In this document: piece after piece, positions 47,501 through 58,889 of the stretch | Layout: each line of letters opens with the position of its first letter | Position numbering within the stretch: position 1 is the first letter of the stretch | Assembly: GCA_030704615.1 (NCBI GenBank) | Contig: CM060734.1 | Span: 31,884,042-31,948,041 of the forward strand | Source of the DNA: Takakia lepidozioides | Lineage: Eukaryota > Streptophyta > Takakiopsida > Takakiales > Takakiaceae | DNA: 64,000 bases | Reading direction: 5' to 3' | Program-made: the position numbers and the translations under genes | The notes under the pieces: model-generated | The model's input: only the letters and a program-made list of their open reading frames with translations | What the model was told of the DNA's origin: nothing | Databases searched by the model: none

Positions 47501-49357
47501 CAAATCAAGATTCATTTGCAATGTTAATAATTCAATAAATAAAATTGATGGGATCAAAAGATTTTCAAGCATAATTAAATGTCGATATTTTATATGTCCA
47601 AACTTTTCGAATATTGATTGATTGACACTTAATTTAAAGTGATAGATTTCAGTATTGATTCTAATAAATAATCTTGAGTCTAATCAATAATGTGAATGGG
47701 ACTGAGGGTCATTGTTTCTTATGAATAGCTCATTACGCACACTTATGGGATGCAATGAACAATGAGACCTCACATAGTATGTTTATCCAAAACTTGTGTG
47801 TTCTTTGGAAGTTGAAATATGGTAGGATGAATGCAAGAGGTGACAAATACAAATTTATTGATTGATAGATTAAAAAAACACATCAATCCAACAATCAATA
47901 AGTTTAAATGAAATGATTGAAGTAACCGAGTGATTGATTGATTGAATTGGGAGACCAAATTATGTAAGATTAACAAAATATAAAACATAAAATAATATTA
48001 TAAATATTCAAAAAATCCATTTAGATCGATCGATAAATAATAATAATAATAAATATGATGATCAATTGGTTTTGGTTGTTGATTAAAGCAACCGATTGAT
48101 TGATTGATTGATAATAATCAATCTTTGAATCGAATCAAGAAAATTGAGGATTATGGATTAGCATGATGAAAAATCAGGTTTGCTATGTTCATTGGAGGCA
48201 TATTTGTGTTTATTGATTATTTTTTTTTTGTTCTTACCCCCTTCTTTCTGTCTTATTCTATTATATGTATATATTTGAGGATTGCACTCAACAACGAACA
48301 CATATTATTTTTAGGAGAACCAATTATATAGGCCCCCTTCCGAAATGAGGGTAGTAGTCAAAAGGTGAAGTGTCTCTTTAAATTATGCTAGCTTTGGCCA
48401 AAAATTTCTCTCTCTTAAAACATATGCATGATATAAAGAATACACAATTGTCAATGCAAAATACCAAGCAAAGGTCAAGTAAGAATTTAACCTATCTTCG
48501 ATTGACAAATGAGGGAGACTCCCACTCTCGAAACAATTCACAATACTCTCCCTTATTTTCTCGGCATCACCCACCTCCTTGAGAAAATGACAATATTCTT
48601 TCACACCTTTGGTGCCAAAGGTATTGGACGTGGCCCCCACTGCAATGACTAAGTAGTCATAGTCAAGAGAAAACTCCTCTTTCCCCTTACATTTCACCTC
48701 CGATACATCAGTGCAAATAACCTTTTTGTTCTTTGCATCAATTTTTGTGCATTCTGCTTCGTGGAATGTCACATTCTTCCCCTGACTTCGAATAATTCTT
48801 CGGATAGGCTCGATGATACTTCGACCCTCCACACTTCCAGATGTAACGCTAGGGAGTAAAGGTGTGAAAACAAAGTAGTTTCGAGGGGCTACCACACGTA
48901 CATCATATAATGTAGAATCCAAATTCTTCAAAAAACTCATACCTCCCCATCCAGTCCCAAGAATGATAACTCTTTTCTTTGCAGAATTGCCTGAAGGGAC
49001 ACTCGCAATACCACGTTTCTTTTCCTCATGTCCTGCATCTGCAACCACGACAAAAAGGCCGGCTCCAAGGCACCCAGTTGCAGCAAACCCTATAATTAGA
49101 GGTAAGTGAGGGATATCTGTGAACTTCTCTTTTCCAAATAACCAAACCCTAGATAATAATCGTTCATATGTCTGATATGACGTTGAGGAGGATGATTCCC
49201 GGTTGCTATGAGAGCTATGGCTACGTACAAAAACATGTTTTCTTAATGTGTGGCAATGGTGACTCTTGGGCCCCACTAGCGAGCGATATGGATATGAGAT
49301 AGGTTTTTGAAAGCACGCCCTTGTCACTGCCCAACATAGTCTGTGATTAGGGGACAT
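44546..49357 (-). CDS. NDB1: NDB1-type external NAD(P)H dehydrogenase with EF-hand
   Basis: This is a rotenone-insensitive type II dehydrogenase on the outer face of the inner mitochondrial membrane. It passes electrons from cytosolic NAD(P)H to ubiquinone without pumping protons. Exons (minus strand): 49357-48492, 47435-47101, 46189-45801 and 44923-44546. The joins keep phases 2, 1 and 0 and give 655 residues, longer than the usual ~580. ATG 49357 follows an in-frame stop. The first ~50 residues are Arg-, His- and Ser-rich without acids, as in a mitochondrial presequence. GTGWGG (134-139) binds FAD, and GGGPTG (299-304) binds the nicotinamide nucleotide. The EF-hand loop DKDNSGTLSAEE (463-474) has all ligand positions, implying Ca2+ control. 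After the second nucleotide fold the sequence is VQSGDHIL; Gln336 stands where NADH-preferring NDB2 types have Glu, which favours NADPH. The C-terminus FGRDSSRM is typical. The gene lies between two related repeat blocks. Confidence 0.95.
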
Positions 49358-50690
49358 TGTGATGTTGTTGAACAATTACTCGCATGGCTATGCAATCTCT
49401 TATGTAGAGATGCTGATCATGTACAATCTATGCAATTGAAAAATGTTGAATCTTAGTTCTTTGTATGGTATTTAATTATACGTATTTGTATTACCCTAAA
49501 AGATGCACACACAAAGAGCGGAAGAAAGAATGAGCCAAAGATGAAAAAAGTGTAGGAGAGAAAAAAAGTGTGGCATCCATTAATTACAGAAACATTAAGA
49601 GTTATTTTGTGTGATACAATCAGTTTGTAACTATACAGATAAATGTGATGGAGAAGTTTGTGGAAATGTGAAAAGAAGAGAAGGGAAAATATGAGATATA
49701 TAGAGTTATAAAATGAGTTGGTGTGAAACGAGAGAGACAATAGACTTTAGAAAAGAAACCTTTGATGAATTTTGCCACTTAGTTTTGCCATGTTTGTTCT
49801 CCCCACTTTTTTGCAATAATGAATTGATAATTTAATATCATGTCTTATTTAGGATATTTTTAAGAAATGTTGGAATATGGTTGTATGATTTAAACTTACC
49901 ATCCAAGCCTATGGAAGTTATGTGGGCATTTCATGTTTACTCGTAGGCGGAAAAAAATTGCAATTTCTCGCTCCAACAAAGATTAATGTTTTTAAAAATC
50001 AAACTATTAAACATTAAATATGGAGCTTTATTTATTTCAGAATTATTGACACTTCCAGTTGTACACATTCATCTACTAATAATATAACTACACATTAAGT
50101 CATCCCTCCCCGTAAGAGACCAAATTTTTGGTTTAGATATAATGGGCGTCTGAGTTACATATAGTATCTGTTTGGTATGTTGGGCGTGTCTGCGGTCAAT
50201 TTGTGTGGGTGGTGGTGGTTGCGATGATACACAGAATCGGACATAGTTGCTGCGGGCAAGCAGTAGCAGTGGGGGGTTGGAAACAACATTTCACTTTGGT
50301 GTTTGGGGGTTTGGGCTTTGGGATCATGATTGACTGTTCGGGGAATGAGTATTGGGGATGGTTTTCTTGCTGCTTTGGGCGAGGAGTAAGGGAGGGGGAG
50401 GACAGAGGGGTAGACAACAAATTCGACCCCGATCAGTTTCAAAACAATGAGAGGTGAGAGAAAGAAACTCCTTGGCGGTAGTTCGTAATTGGAATTGATA
50501 AGGCCACATTCTGTTGCAAGTTGAAACAAGGGCCGAATGCATGCCTCCCTGTGAAGGGTGAAGATGGGTAGGAGAGGGGGAGGGGGGGAGGAGTTGGCCA
50601 TTCCCATCCCGGAAATGACTACCTGCTCTAGAACATGTACGTTAATTGGCGTCAAGACATTGATCACATATTAGGCTTCATCCCGGCGTG
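49358..50690. other. 5' flank of NDB1 and intergenic DNA
   Basis: The first few hundred bases upstream of 49357 should hold the NDB1 promoter; no element is clear. A 170-codon minus-strand frame (50155-50667) has no motif, no splice context and a biased composition, so it is not called. Confidence 0.45.
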
Positions 50691-50697
50691 GTATCAA

Positions 50698-51120
50698 ATC
50701 AATATATGAAGCGAGACGTTTGTTTTGTTTTGTTTTGTTTTGTAGCGTCGTTGAGATCTCCCAAACCGCGGGCCCCAGCGCGGGTGCTTGGTGTCGTTGG
50801 AAAGCCCTCGGTGAGGAGGGGTGCACCGGCTTGGTGTCATGATTTTTGGACCAGCGGTGTGGGAGATCTGGAATTTCAAGTGCTTTGGGTCGTTGGAAAT
50901 TCGAGAAAAATAGCAAAGTGGGCTTTCTTGGAACAATGATTGGCCCTTCATGTGGGAGATTTGGAATTTTAAGTACTTTTGGTCGCTGGAAATTTGCAAA
51001 AAATACGAAAGTGGGGTTTAATGTTTAATCCTGGCACAATGATCGGAGCCTTGGCAGGAGAGATATCAAGGAAAAGGTCTCCGGTTCAAATCAGGTCGTA
51101 GATTCCGTGGAAAAAAAATG
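50698..51120. repeat. Complex repeat block, right of NDB1
   Basis: It begins caatatatgaagcgagacg, then has (ttttg)n, and continues with the same words as 43173-44145: 'gagatctcccaaaccgcggg', 'atgatttttggaccagcggt', 'gtgctttgggtcgttggaaa' and 'gtctccggttcaaatcagg'. It is therefore a second copy of the family at 43.2-44.1 kb. Confidence 0.75.
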
Positions 51121-51925
51121 ATTAGACTTGGATGACTTAGATGACATTGGACACTTGGGTGGGAGATTTAGAAATTCAAATACTTTTGGTCGCTGGAAAT
51201 TCGCAAAAAATAGCAAAGTGGATATATCAATATATGAAGCCTCGACAGGGGAGATTGCAAAATGACATAGAGATCTCCCAAGCTGTAGGTCTTTGGATAT
51301 CATTGGGGATTGCAATGGACACTCGAGGTCACACTTGGGCCTCTACATGGGAGATGCACTTGGATACATGAATAGAAGATTGCACTTGGGCTTAGATTTC
51401 AATTTTTCACACATGGGCCAACGGCATAGGCTACACTAGAGGTCGCACTTGGGCCTCAACATAAGAGACGCACTGGGATATATAAATTTGCACTTGGTCT
51501 TAAATGACAGTGGACACTTGGGCATCTACATGGGAGATGCACTTGGATATATAAAATATTGCACACTGGGCTTAGATGGGCCTCGACATAGGAGACGCAC
51601 ATGGGATATGTCATTGGATACATAGGAGATTGCACTTGGGCTTAAATGACAGTGGACACTTGGGCCTCTACACGGGAGATACACTTGGATACATAAAAAA
51701 TTGCACTTGGGCTTCGATGGGCCTCGACATAAGAGACGCACTAGGATACGTAGGAAATTGCACTTGGTCTTAGATTTCAATTATTCATACATGGGCCAAC
51801 GGCACAAACTACCCTAGAGGTCGACTTGGGCCTCGACATAGGAGACACACTTGGATACATAGGAGATTGCACATGGACTTTAGATGACATTGGACACTTG
51901 GGCCAATGGCACAGGCTACCCTAAT
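51120..51925. repeat. Tandem repeat of ~100-130 bp
   Basis: Imperfect units contain 'acttgggcctcgacatagga', 'gacgcacttggatacata', 'gagattgcacttgggcttag' and 'atgacagtggacacttggg'. At least six partial units are visible. The word gccaacggcacaggctaccc closes several of them and also occurs at 44.0-44.1 kb. Confidence 0.75.
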
Positions 51926-52940
51926 ATATATGAAGTGAGAGAAAGTCGCTCAGATGTACAACGTATGGAGCAACACACCCTCATGCAGTATCAGCATCCA
52001 TGTTTATCTACACAGCCAGCTTCTTCGTGCAGGGTTGTGCTCACTCTCTACTGTCCAGATCACAGCGCTCACAAAAGGGCAACCTATCACTTGGACAACA
52101 GCTATGAAGGCTATTCACAATTTGGCAACCCCCTGGCGGCCCAGCCCGAAGCCACGGGGGGGTCACTATATGTATTTTTTCCATATCTCGTGCGTACAAA
52201 GATATATTTATATTAGGCTATATTTTTAAAAATTTGCATTTTTTTTCCTCCCTATCTTTAGGTAATATTATAAAACCCTTTGTTTTCTAACACCCTATTT
52301 TTCTTTATAATTTTCTTTTGTAATAATTAATTAGACCCTATTTTAAAATTATCATTTTAAATAATTACAAAATTTCAAAGCATGTACACAAACAGGTACA
52401 TTCCATATATCACTTGGATCTAAATAATACAAGTTTTGAGATGGTTCAAATGCCATAGTCACTGTTGAGATTATGGTATCAACATCAATCCGTTGTGTAT
52501 CATATTTGAACTTCAGGTGACCTCTACCTGATTTCATTCTGATGGATTAGAGCTGGATGAAATATGATAAACTTCACAATGATGGATACATTATACTATA
52601 GATAAAACCCTTTATTACATTATTTTTTAAAATAAAACTCTGGATTTTTGGTGACCATTCTTTTAAAAAAACTGGGTTGAAGGATATTGCCCTACCATAT
52701 TTTTTAAGTAAAACTTCTCTAAAATTTACCTCAAAAAAATAAATCAGACCATATATTTGTTCTCACGTGGTTTTGAAAATACGGGGAGTGACTCCCCAAG
52801 CCCGAAGCTTGTGTCAAGTTCAGAGCACTTTTTGTGCGGATATGATTACAACGCCATACAGGAGCTGACATACAGACTCTCCATTGACTCTCTCAATTCG
52901 TCAAGGGGCGATTCCTTTCCCAGATACCCCACTCTGAAGG
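51926..52940. other. AT-rich intergenic DNA
   Basis: Frames at 51884-52229 and 52757-53035 are open but unrecognised. No start or splice site can be supported. Confidence 0.4.
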
Positions 52941-53210
52941 AACTGGAGGCAAATAGGCCAGCGAAAGTGGCACGATGGGAGCTTGGAAAGCGACCTGCCC
53001 ATTGTGTTATCCAATGCGAATCATTTTACTGTTAGCCAGACCAACCCACATATTGCACCACTCTTGCGATTCACAGAAATTGTGCGTACTTATGGAGAAG
53101 ATGTCGCTAGCGATATGCTCAAGGAGCTGGCAAACCGCAATGTTGTGAACACTAGTCGGCATGCTCGACTGAACATGCCCAATCCGGATACTCCTCGCTC
53201 ATTGCAAGCC
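52941..53210 (+). pseudogene. Fragment of an SDP1-like triacylglycerol lipase
   Basis: The frame through 52974 reads [20 protein letters not shown], then [20 protein letters not shown], then [17 protein letters not shown]. This matches the conserved DGSLExDLP...NVNHF(I/V)[13 protein letters not shown] block of plant SDP1 patatin-type oil-body lipases. A few residues before NANHF are missing compared with the family, upstream sequence is out of frame, and downstream sequence loses similarity. There is no GxSxG serine motif nearby. It is an isolated gene fragment next to a retroelement gag. Confidence 0.65.
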
Positions 53211-53475
53211 CAACACTACAGACCAGATAAACAACAAACCAATATTTTCCTTTTTGCTTACCTAGGTAATGCTCAATGTGGCCCCCTGTTCTGGTGAGAG
53301 GGAGCTGGAGAGAGCAATACTTTGAATTATTATTGTACCCATTAAAAGATTGGTGATCAATCAGTAAAGGAAAATTAAGTCGTGATACGGATTCTGGCAA
53401 GATAGTGTAAATCTTGGAGAAATGGTAGAGACCACTATAATTTTTCTTTACTGACATACCAAGGCTTATTGAAGG

Positions 53476-55296
53476 GTGCTGAAAAGGAATTCTGTATATG
53501 ATGTGGGAATGAATGAGGAAATTAAGGAAAAAGCTAAGCAAGACAGAGCTGAAAGAATAGAGAAATATGCTGCAGAAAGGGAAGCTCGGTTGATAAAAGA
53601 GTTCCCAGAATTACAAAACTTGAATATTATTCAAGGTGAGACATCAAGACAAATTGACAGTGATAAACCAGAAGATCATGAAATCGGATCTTTGGAAAGT
53701 GAGAACACTACACCAGAAGGAGTTGCAAGTAATGCACTTGGCGAATGGTTACCACAAGAAAGATCTGAAGGACCTTCTACAGTAACAAGTCCAAATCGAG
53801 GTTTTGCTGAAATATTGGAAAAAAGATTTGAGAATATTCTGAGTGAAGAAGTGGAAAAAAATGAAACTACTTCTCCAGAAAGAATAACCAGGACTGCACT
53901 CAAAAATTTTAAAGATTCATTAAGCTTAGTAGGGACAGCAACTGAAAGACGGCTATCATTGGGACAAGGACCTCCTAGCTTTGAATCATTGTTTGGAAGA
54001 CAAACACTAACAACACCACTAACCTTGACAATCCCAACACCACCACAGCCAGCAGCAGCAGGACCATTCAAGTTTGGACAACCAGTTGCACCAGCAGCAC
54101 CAATGGCTTTAGCAGCAAGTAAAACCAGACCGCCGTTTCCTTTATATGATGGGAAATCTGATCCGGATATCCATCTTAATCAATTTGAGAACATGTGCAC
54201 CATTTACAATGAAGCAACATACCAGGAAAAGATCTGATTATTTCCTTGTTCAATGGCCAGAAAATGCATTGAATGGTTGGCAACCTTTCCAGCCAATCAC
54301 TTTGCAAATTGGGCGGATATAAGAGCCGCATTTCAAGAACGATATACATCCAACAAATCCACGTCTGGAATCTTCACAGGATTACAAAACCTGAGACAGA
54401 AAAAGAAAGAATTGGTAGTCGACTACCTGGAGAGAATGAAGACTCTGATCAGGAAGCTACCTCAAGCACCAGGTGATGACTTGCAAAAATCATGGTTCAT
54501 CAACGGACTTCGTCCTGAATATGTAACCATGGTTACAGTCATGCCTAACAACACTTTGGCTGAAGCAGTAGGAACTGCAAAGAAATTGGAATTGGGATTT
54601 CATCAGAGCAGAAGTAAAGATTCCAAGGATCCCTTGGAAGAAGAAGACTCTGATGATGAAGAAAAGCCCAAGGAAAAGAAGAAAGAAATGATTGACAAAA
54701 CCACTTTGGATCAGAAGATAGCAGAGGCTATCAAGAATTTTAAAGACGAAGGGTCACGAAAGGCAACATGGTGTCACAAATGCAGGACTGCAGGACACTT
54801 GGCAACAGAATGCTACATGAAAGACAAATACTGTGATATTTGTCATATGAACAATCATAATACCAGCCATTGTATTTACAATCAATGGGCCAAGAAGAGT
54901 GGGTACACACGAGAGGTGGGGGTACACCAAGTCCAAATCCGACGGGGAGGATCGGATGGACCAAGACGATACAATATGGGTAATCATTATCAGAGGCCAC
55001 GAGATGACTATCCACCACGGGATAGAGAACATCAACCAAGAAACAAAGAAATCACGAGATGTCACTATTGCGAGAAAGAGGGACACTGGAAACATGAATG
55101 TCAGTTGCGAATCAAGCATGAGGCAGAAGTGGGAAATATGGAAGCCGGACCGAGTATAGCCGTGAGTGTGGTAACTCTTGTAGTGGATACCCTTGCAGTA
55201 ACCCGAACTCAGGACAAGAAACAGAAACCTCCAGATAAGGAGATTGAAGAAGAACGAAAGAGCCAACTCCAGATAATCAAATCAGACCAACGATGA
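53476..55296 (+). mobile_element. LTR-retroelement gag with three zinc knuckles, no pol
   Basis: Two open frames (53476-54237 and 54253-55296) form one gag interrupted by a TGA at 54235-54237. Near the join, RPPFPLYDGKSDPDIHLNQF and KCIEWLATFPANHFANWADI, followed by FQERYTS, fit the Retrotrans_gag fold. Three CCHC zinc knuckles follow: CHKCRTAGHLATEC, CDICHMNNHNTSHC and CHYCEKEGHWKHEC. The linker is rich in Lys and Glu. No protease, reverse transcriptase or integrase follows, and I found no flanking LTRs. The arrangement fits a Ty3/gypsy-like or non-autonomous element. Apart from the one stop, the frame is well kept. Confidence 0.8.
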
Positions 55297-55639
55297 AGAC
55301 CACGAATGCAACCACGGAAACAGAATTGGCTGAAGTAATCTACCAGACCAAGACCCAAATTACCATTGGACAATTATTAAACTGCAAGAAAATGTTGGAA
55401 CCTATTGGGCAATTAGTGGTCAAACGGTCAATTGGAAGCCGCAGCAGCAGCGACACAATTGATAAAATCAAGCACTGCTAATGAAGGCACCTTCTGAAAC
55501 ACATTTCACCCTATTTTCCCCTCTTATCAGAATCGGCCCTAAATTTTCATGTTCAATTCTGCAAGTTAGCTGGTTGATTGAATCTAGTTAGAGTGACTTT
55601 GACATGATACTGCCAATGTGACAAGAGTATGCATTGAAC
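55297..55639. other. Spacer after gag
   Basis: A short frame (55293-55481) continues in gag-like, Gln- and Lys-rich style but has no motif. No primer-binding site or polypurine tract is evident. Confidence 0.35.
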
Positions 55640-56560
55640 CCATTGGTAGCGAGATATTGGGATATCTCTTGGCCATGTGCCATCGTCAAAGCTGAAATTG
55701 TACTAGTTGTCATTCCGACCACTGCCCTAGTGGACATGTATGCCAAAAGTGGGTGCAGCAAGCCTGATGCAAAGGGAGAGTTCGACAACATGGCTAAATG
55801 AGATGTGGTGTTGTGGACTGCCATGATTGTAAGGTGTGTGTAGCATAGGTGTGGGAGTAAGGCTTTGGAAACCTAAGAACAAATGATGTGGGAAAGGATG
55901 AAGCCAAACCAGGTCATGTTCATTTGTGTTTGTTAATATGCATATGCGAGCCTAGCAGCCCTGGGAAGGGGCCAAGAGGTTCATGGTGACATCATCAAAG
56001 CTGGAATTGTACCTGATGTCATTCTGAACATTCCCCTGGTGTACATGTATGTCAAATGCAAGCCTGGTAGCCCTGGAAAGGATGCAAAGGTCCATTATCA
56101 AATCTGGAATTGTACCACTAGATGTCACTCCAAACCCTGCCTTGGTGGATATGTATGTCAAATGCACGCCTGGCAGCCCTGAAAAAGGGTACAGAGGTCC
56201 ACGGTGATATTGTCAAAGCTGGTATTGTATCTGATGTGATTCTGAACGTTGCCGTAGTGGACATGTATGCCAAGGTTGCAGGGTGCAACTACAAGGATAC
56301 ATGGCTGTTTTGATAATATGGCTGAATGAGATGTGGTACCAGCCTAGCCCATAATTGCACTTAACTAGAGTAGGCAATGAGTGAAGACAGGGTTTGTGAT
56401 GACATCGTCCAAGCTGGAATTAAACAAATGTTGTTCTGAACTATGCCCTTGTGGACTTGTATGCCAAATTGGGGTGCATGGAGGATGATGATCCCAGGAT
56501 ATGCACAACAGCGGCGCGGGATGGAGGCCCTTTGGAGAGGTCTATGATTGAAGCAGGTTC
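55640..56560 (+). pseudogene. Decayed PPR-gene sequence (plus strand)
   Basis: Broken frames read ALVDMYAKSGC, DVVLWTAMIV, GQEVHGDIIKAGIVPDVILN, CKPGSPGKD, KGTEVHGDIVKAGIVSDVIL and VVDMYAK. It is the same family as the CACTA-2 PPR debris and shares its damaged linker (CKPGSPG), but lies outside any CACTA element I can define. Several stops are present. Confidence 0.65.
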
Positions 56561-57112
56561 AACAAAAACAATATTAGGATCACCAACAAAATGAGAAGAA
56601 TCAATGTAGAATCAAACGTTCAGTGTCCTTCCAATTCACGACTATAGTTCTCATTCTGCAATTGAACCGGTTGTAATGGATTGCAACACAAAGCATACGA
56701 TTCTTACCACATTTCTTCTTTTGAGAACGCTCAACAATCCGAGTAACATTCACCACCGGTTCAATGGAAGCTTGCGTTCCACAATTCAAATCAAAAGATG
56801 GCACATCTGGATATGTTGAGCGCTTAGAAGCGCAAATACCAAGCCCACGACAACTCGGATTTCTACCATGGCCTCTCACGACAGAATGCTGCCAATTCAC
56901 CTGAATAAGCAGCAATTCAATCACAAACAACAAGCAGCAATTCGATAACAGCATAGACATGCAACAATTCCATCAACACGTTCAATCACAGCAAGTGGCG
57001 GGGTGACGACACATAGAAAGGTAGACAAAGCAGGTCGCAAAAGGTCACCGGCTATACCAGGTTACAAAGAGGGGGCCGGTCATCTCAATTCCCAAAAAAG
57101 CCGGTGATGTCA
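56561..57112. other. Unassigned region
   Basis: A 119-codon minus-strand frame (56601-56960) is Arg- and Cys-rich with no recognised domain. It may be transposon-derived. No other signal is seen. Confidence 0.35.
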
Positions 57113-57113
57113 T

Positions 57114-57268
57114 ATAGCCGGTGAGAAGGAGCTGGCTATGGCCAGTTCCCGGCCTCAAGGTTACTGACCATAGCCAGCTCCTTCTCATAGCCGGTGAGAA
57201 GGATCTGGCTATGGCCAGTTCCCGGCCTCAAGGTTACTGACCATAGCCAGCTCCTTCTCACCGGCTAT
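57114..57268. repeat. Two tandem 73-bp hairpin units
   Basis: Units 57114-57186 and 57187-57259 differ by one base. Each starts atagccggtgagaagga, reaches ctggctatggccagt, crosses a ~17-base loop, and returns with ctgaccatagccagctcc and ttctc. The inverted arms span about 26 bases. A partial third start (accggctat) follows, so the outer arms can also pair across both units. Confidence 0.85.
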
Positions 57269-57695
57269 GTACTGCTTAAGTGGTACCGCCGGGGCGGGTC
57301 TTTGGCCCCTATTTTGAGACGGTTGATACTTGATACCCATGAAAACCGTGATCCCTTCCCAACACTGGTATTTCTTCTTTCCCTATAATTAAGGGGCCTG
57401 ATTTGTGTGAGTGGTCGCTTGTTTTTTTTTTTTTTAAATTTTTTTAGAAGGGGAAGGAACCCTTGAGAGTTTGATTTAAGATTAAAAATATTAAAACCCT
57501 TACATGCCTAGTGAGGCCTAGACACACATAGAACCGTGATGGAGACACCAAAGTTCAGTAACGTTGCTTTGGGTGTTTAATTAAACCATAAAGATATATT
57601 CTATTTTTTCTCTCATTTTATAAAATATAGTATTATTTTCCACTGTTATTTTGGTATATATATTGTCGTCTGGTATGTACACATGTAGCATTGGT
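57269..57695. other. Spacer before the hAT pair
   Basis: AT-rich DNA with a T-run at 57423-57434. No feature recognised. Confidence 0.4.
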
Positions 57696-57703
57696 GTTAT
57701 GAC

Positions 57704-58638
57704 CAGTGTTGTGCGGGTTCTGCCTTTTTAAGGCAACCGCCGGGTCCGGGTGCGGGTTTTTTTTCAGAGCCAAGTCTGGGTCCGGATCCGGGTTTTTGAA
57801 ATTTGGAAAATCCGGGTCTGGGTTCGGGTCCGGGTTTGTCAACGGGTTAGGGTCCGGGTAGTTGTTGGGAAATATTAGCGGGTTCACGGGTTCGGATCCG
57901 GGTCCTAATTTATTGATTAAATAAATTAGAAAATTAAAGATTAATTAGGGATAAATTTATTTTTGGCTGGAAAAACTTTAAATCCTAATAATGAATTCTA
58001 TTTTAAGAGACATTCCTTCAAAATATACCATGAATATGAATATGTATACCATGAATAAGAATTAAATTAAATTTGAGTTCCATTTTCTATTTTTCAATAT
58101 CAATTCTTTAAACATGTTAAGAATAGTAATATGCCTCAAGGGTAGATCACTATAGCATGGATGTGTGGGATCTGGCATAATAATAATATATGACGTCTCC
58201 TTTGGGAGGTGTAAATTCTGGTCACATAGGGCACAATTTTGTGACACCACTCCGGGGATTGAACCCACAACCGCTTTTGAGGTGGTATGTGGGCATTACC
58301 ACTGGGCTACAACGTGGTGGGGGCTGGCTGCTGCGGCCTATTGCTGCTCGTCCCCTCCACACATATGAGAAAACCTAGCAAATTTAAGGTGGACCCGGTA
58401 TGCCCCATCTAAATTTAAGACCCGGACCCTGACCCCCTACATTGGCCCACGGGTAGCGGGTTTAACGGGTTCTGGACCCAGCAGGCGGGTCCGGGTCCGG
58501 TTCCGGGTTCATTTTAGAAATGAATCCAGGTTAGGGTCCGGGTTTTTTGGGATAGCACGGGTCCGGGTGCGGGTCTGGGCAACCCGGATCCTAGCCCGCC
58601 GGGTACCCGCCTTCAAAACCCAGACCCGCACAGCACTG
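57704..58638 (+). mobile_element. Non-autonomous hAT element, copy 1 (935 bp)
   Basis: It begins CAGTGTTGTGCGGG and ends with the inverted form cccgcacagcactg. The 8-bp target duplication gttatgac lies at 57696-57703 and 58639-58646, as expected of hAT elements. Both ends are rich in repeated cgggtccggg words; the middle is AT-rich and contains a family A SINE. There is no transposase, so it is a MITE-like derivative. Confidence 0.92.
58177..58315 (-). mobile_element. SINE family A inside hAT copy 1
   Basis: On the minus strand it runs from gttgtagcccagtggtaat (A box) through 'gtgggttcaatccccgg' (B box) to 'tattattattatg'. It occupies the same place as in hAT copy 2. Confidence 0.75.
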
Positions 58639-58646
58639 GTTATGAC

Positions 58647-58881
58647 CCTCTCCGTCTAATACCAGTTGATAGGAATACCTGGGTTATGAACAGGTTGTCC
58701 CTAATAAACCCAAAAGTAGTACCTTGGTTCTTATTAGAAGAGACTGATGTTCATTTTTTTCTTGCCTCCTATGTACATAGTACATACTAGTACTCCCCCA
58801 GTCCCTAGTGGAGTTTGATGTTACGCATCATAGGTGTGGCGCTTCTTTAATGTTGAGTATAGTGGCGTAATTTCTTTAGGG
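58647..58881. other. Spacer between the two hAT copies
   Basis: About 240 bases of single-copy-looking DNA form the loop of the large inverted repeat. No gene is seen. Confidence 0.5.
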
Positions 58882-58889
58882 GTAATTTC

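Noticed and set aside
50155..50667. 170-codon minus-strand frame
   Set aside because: No motif, no splice context and Pro/Ser-biased composition; more likely chance.
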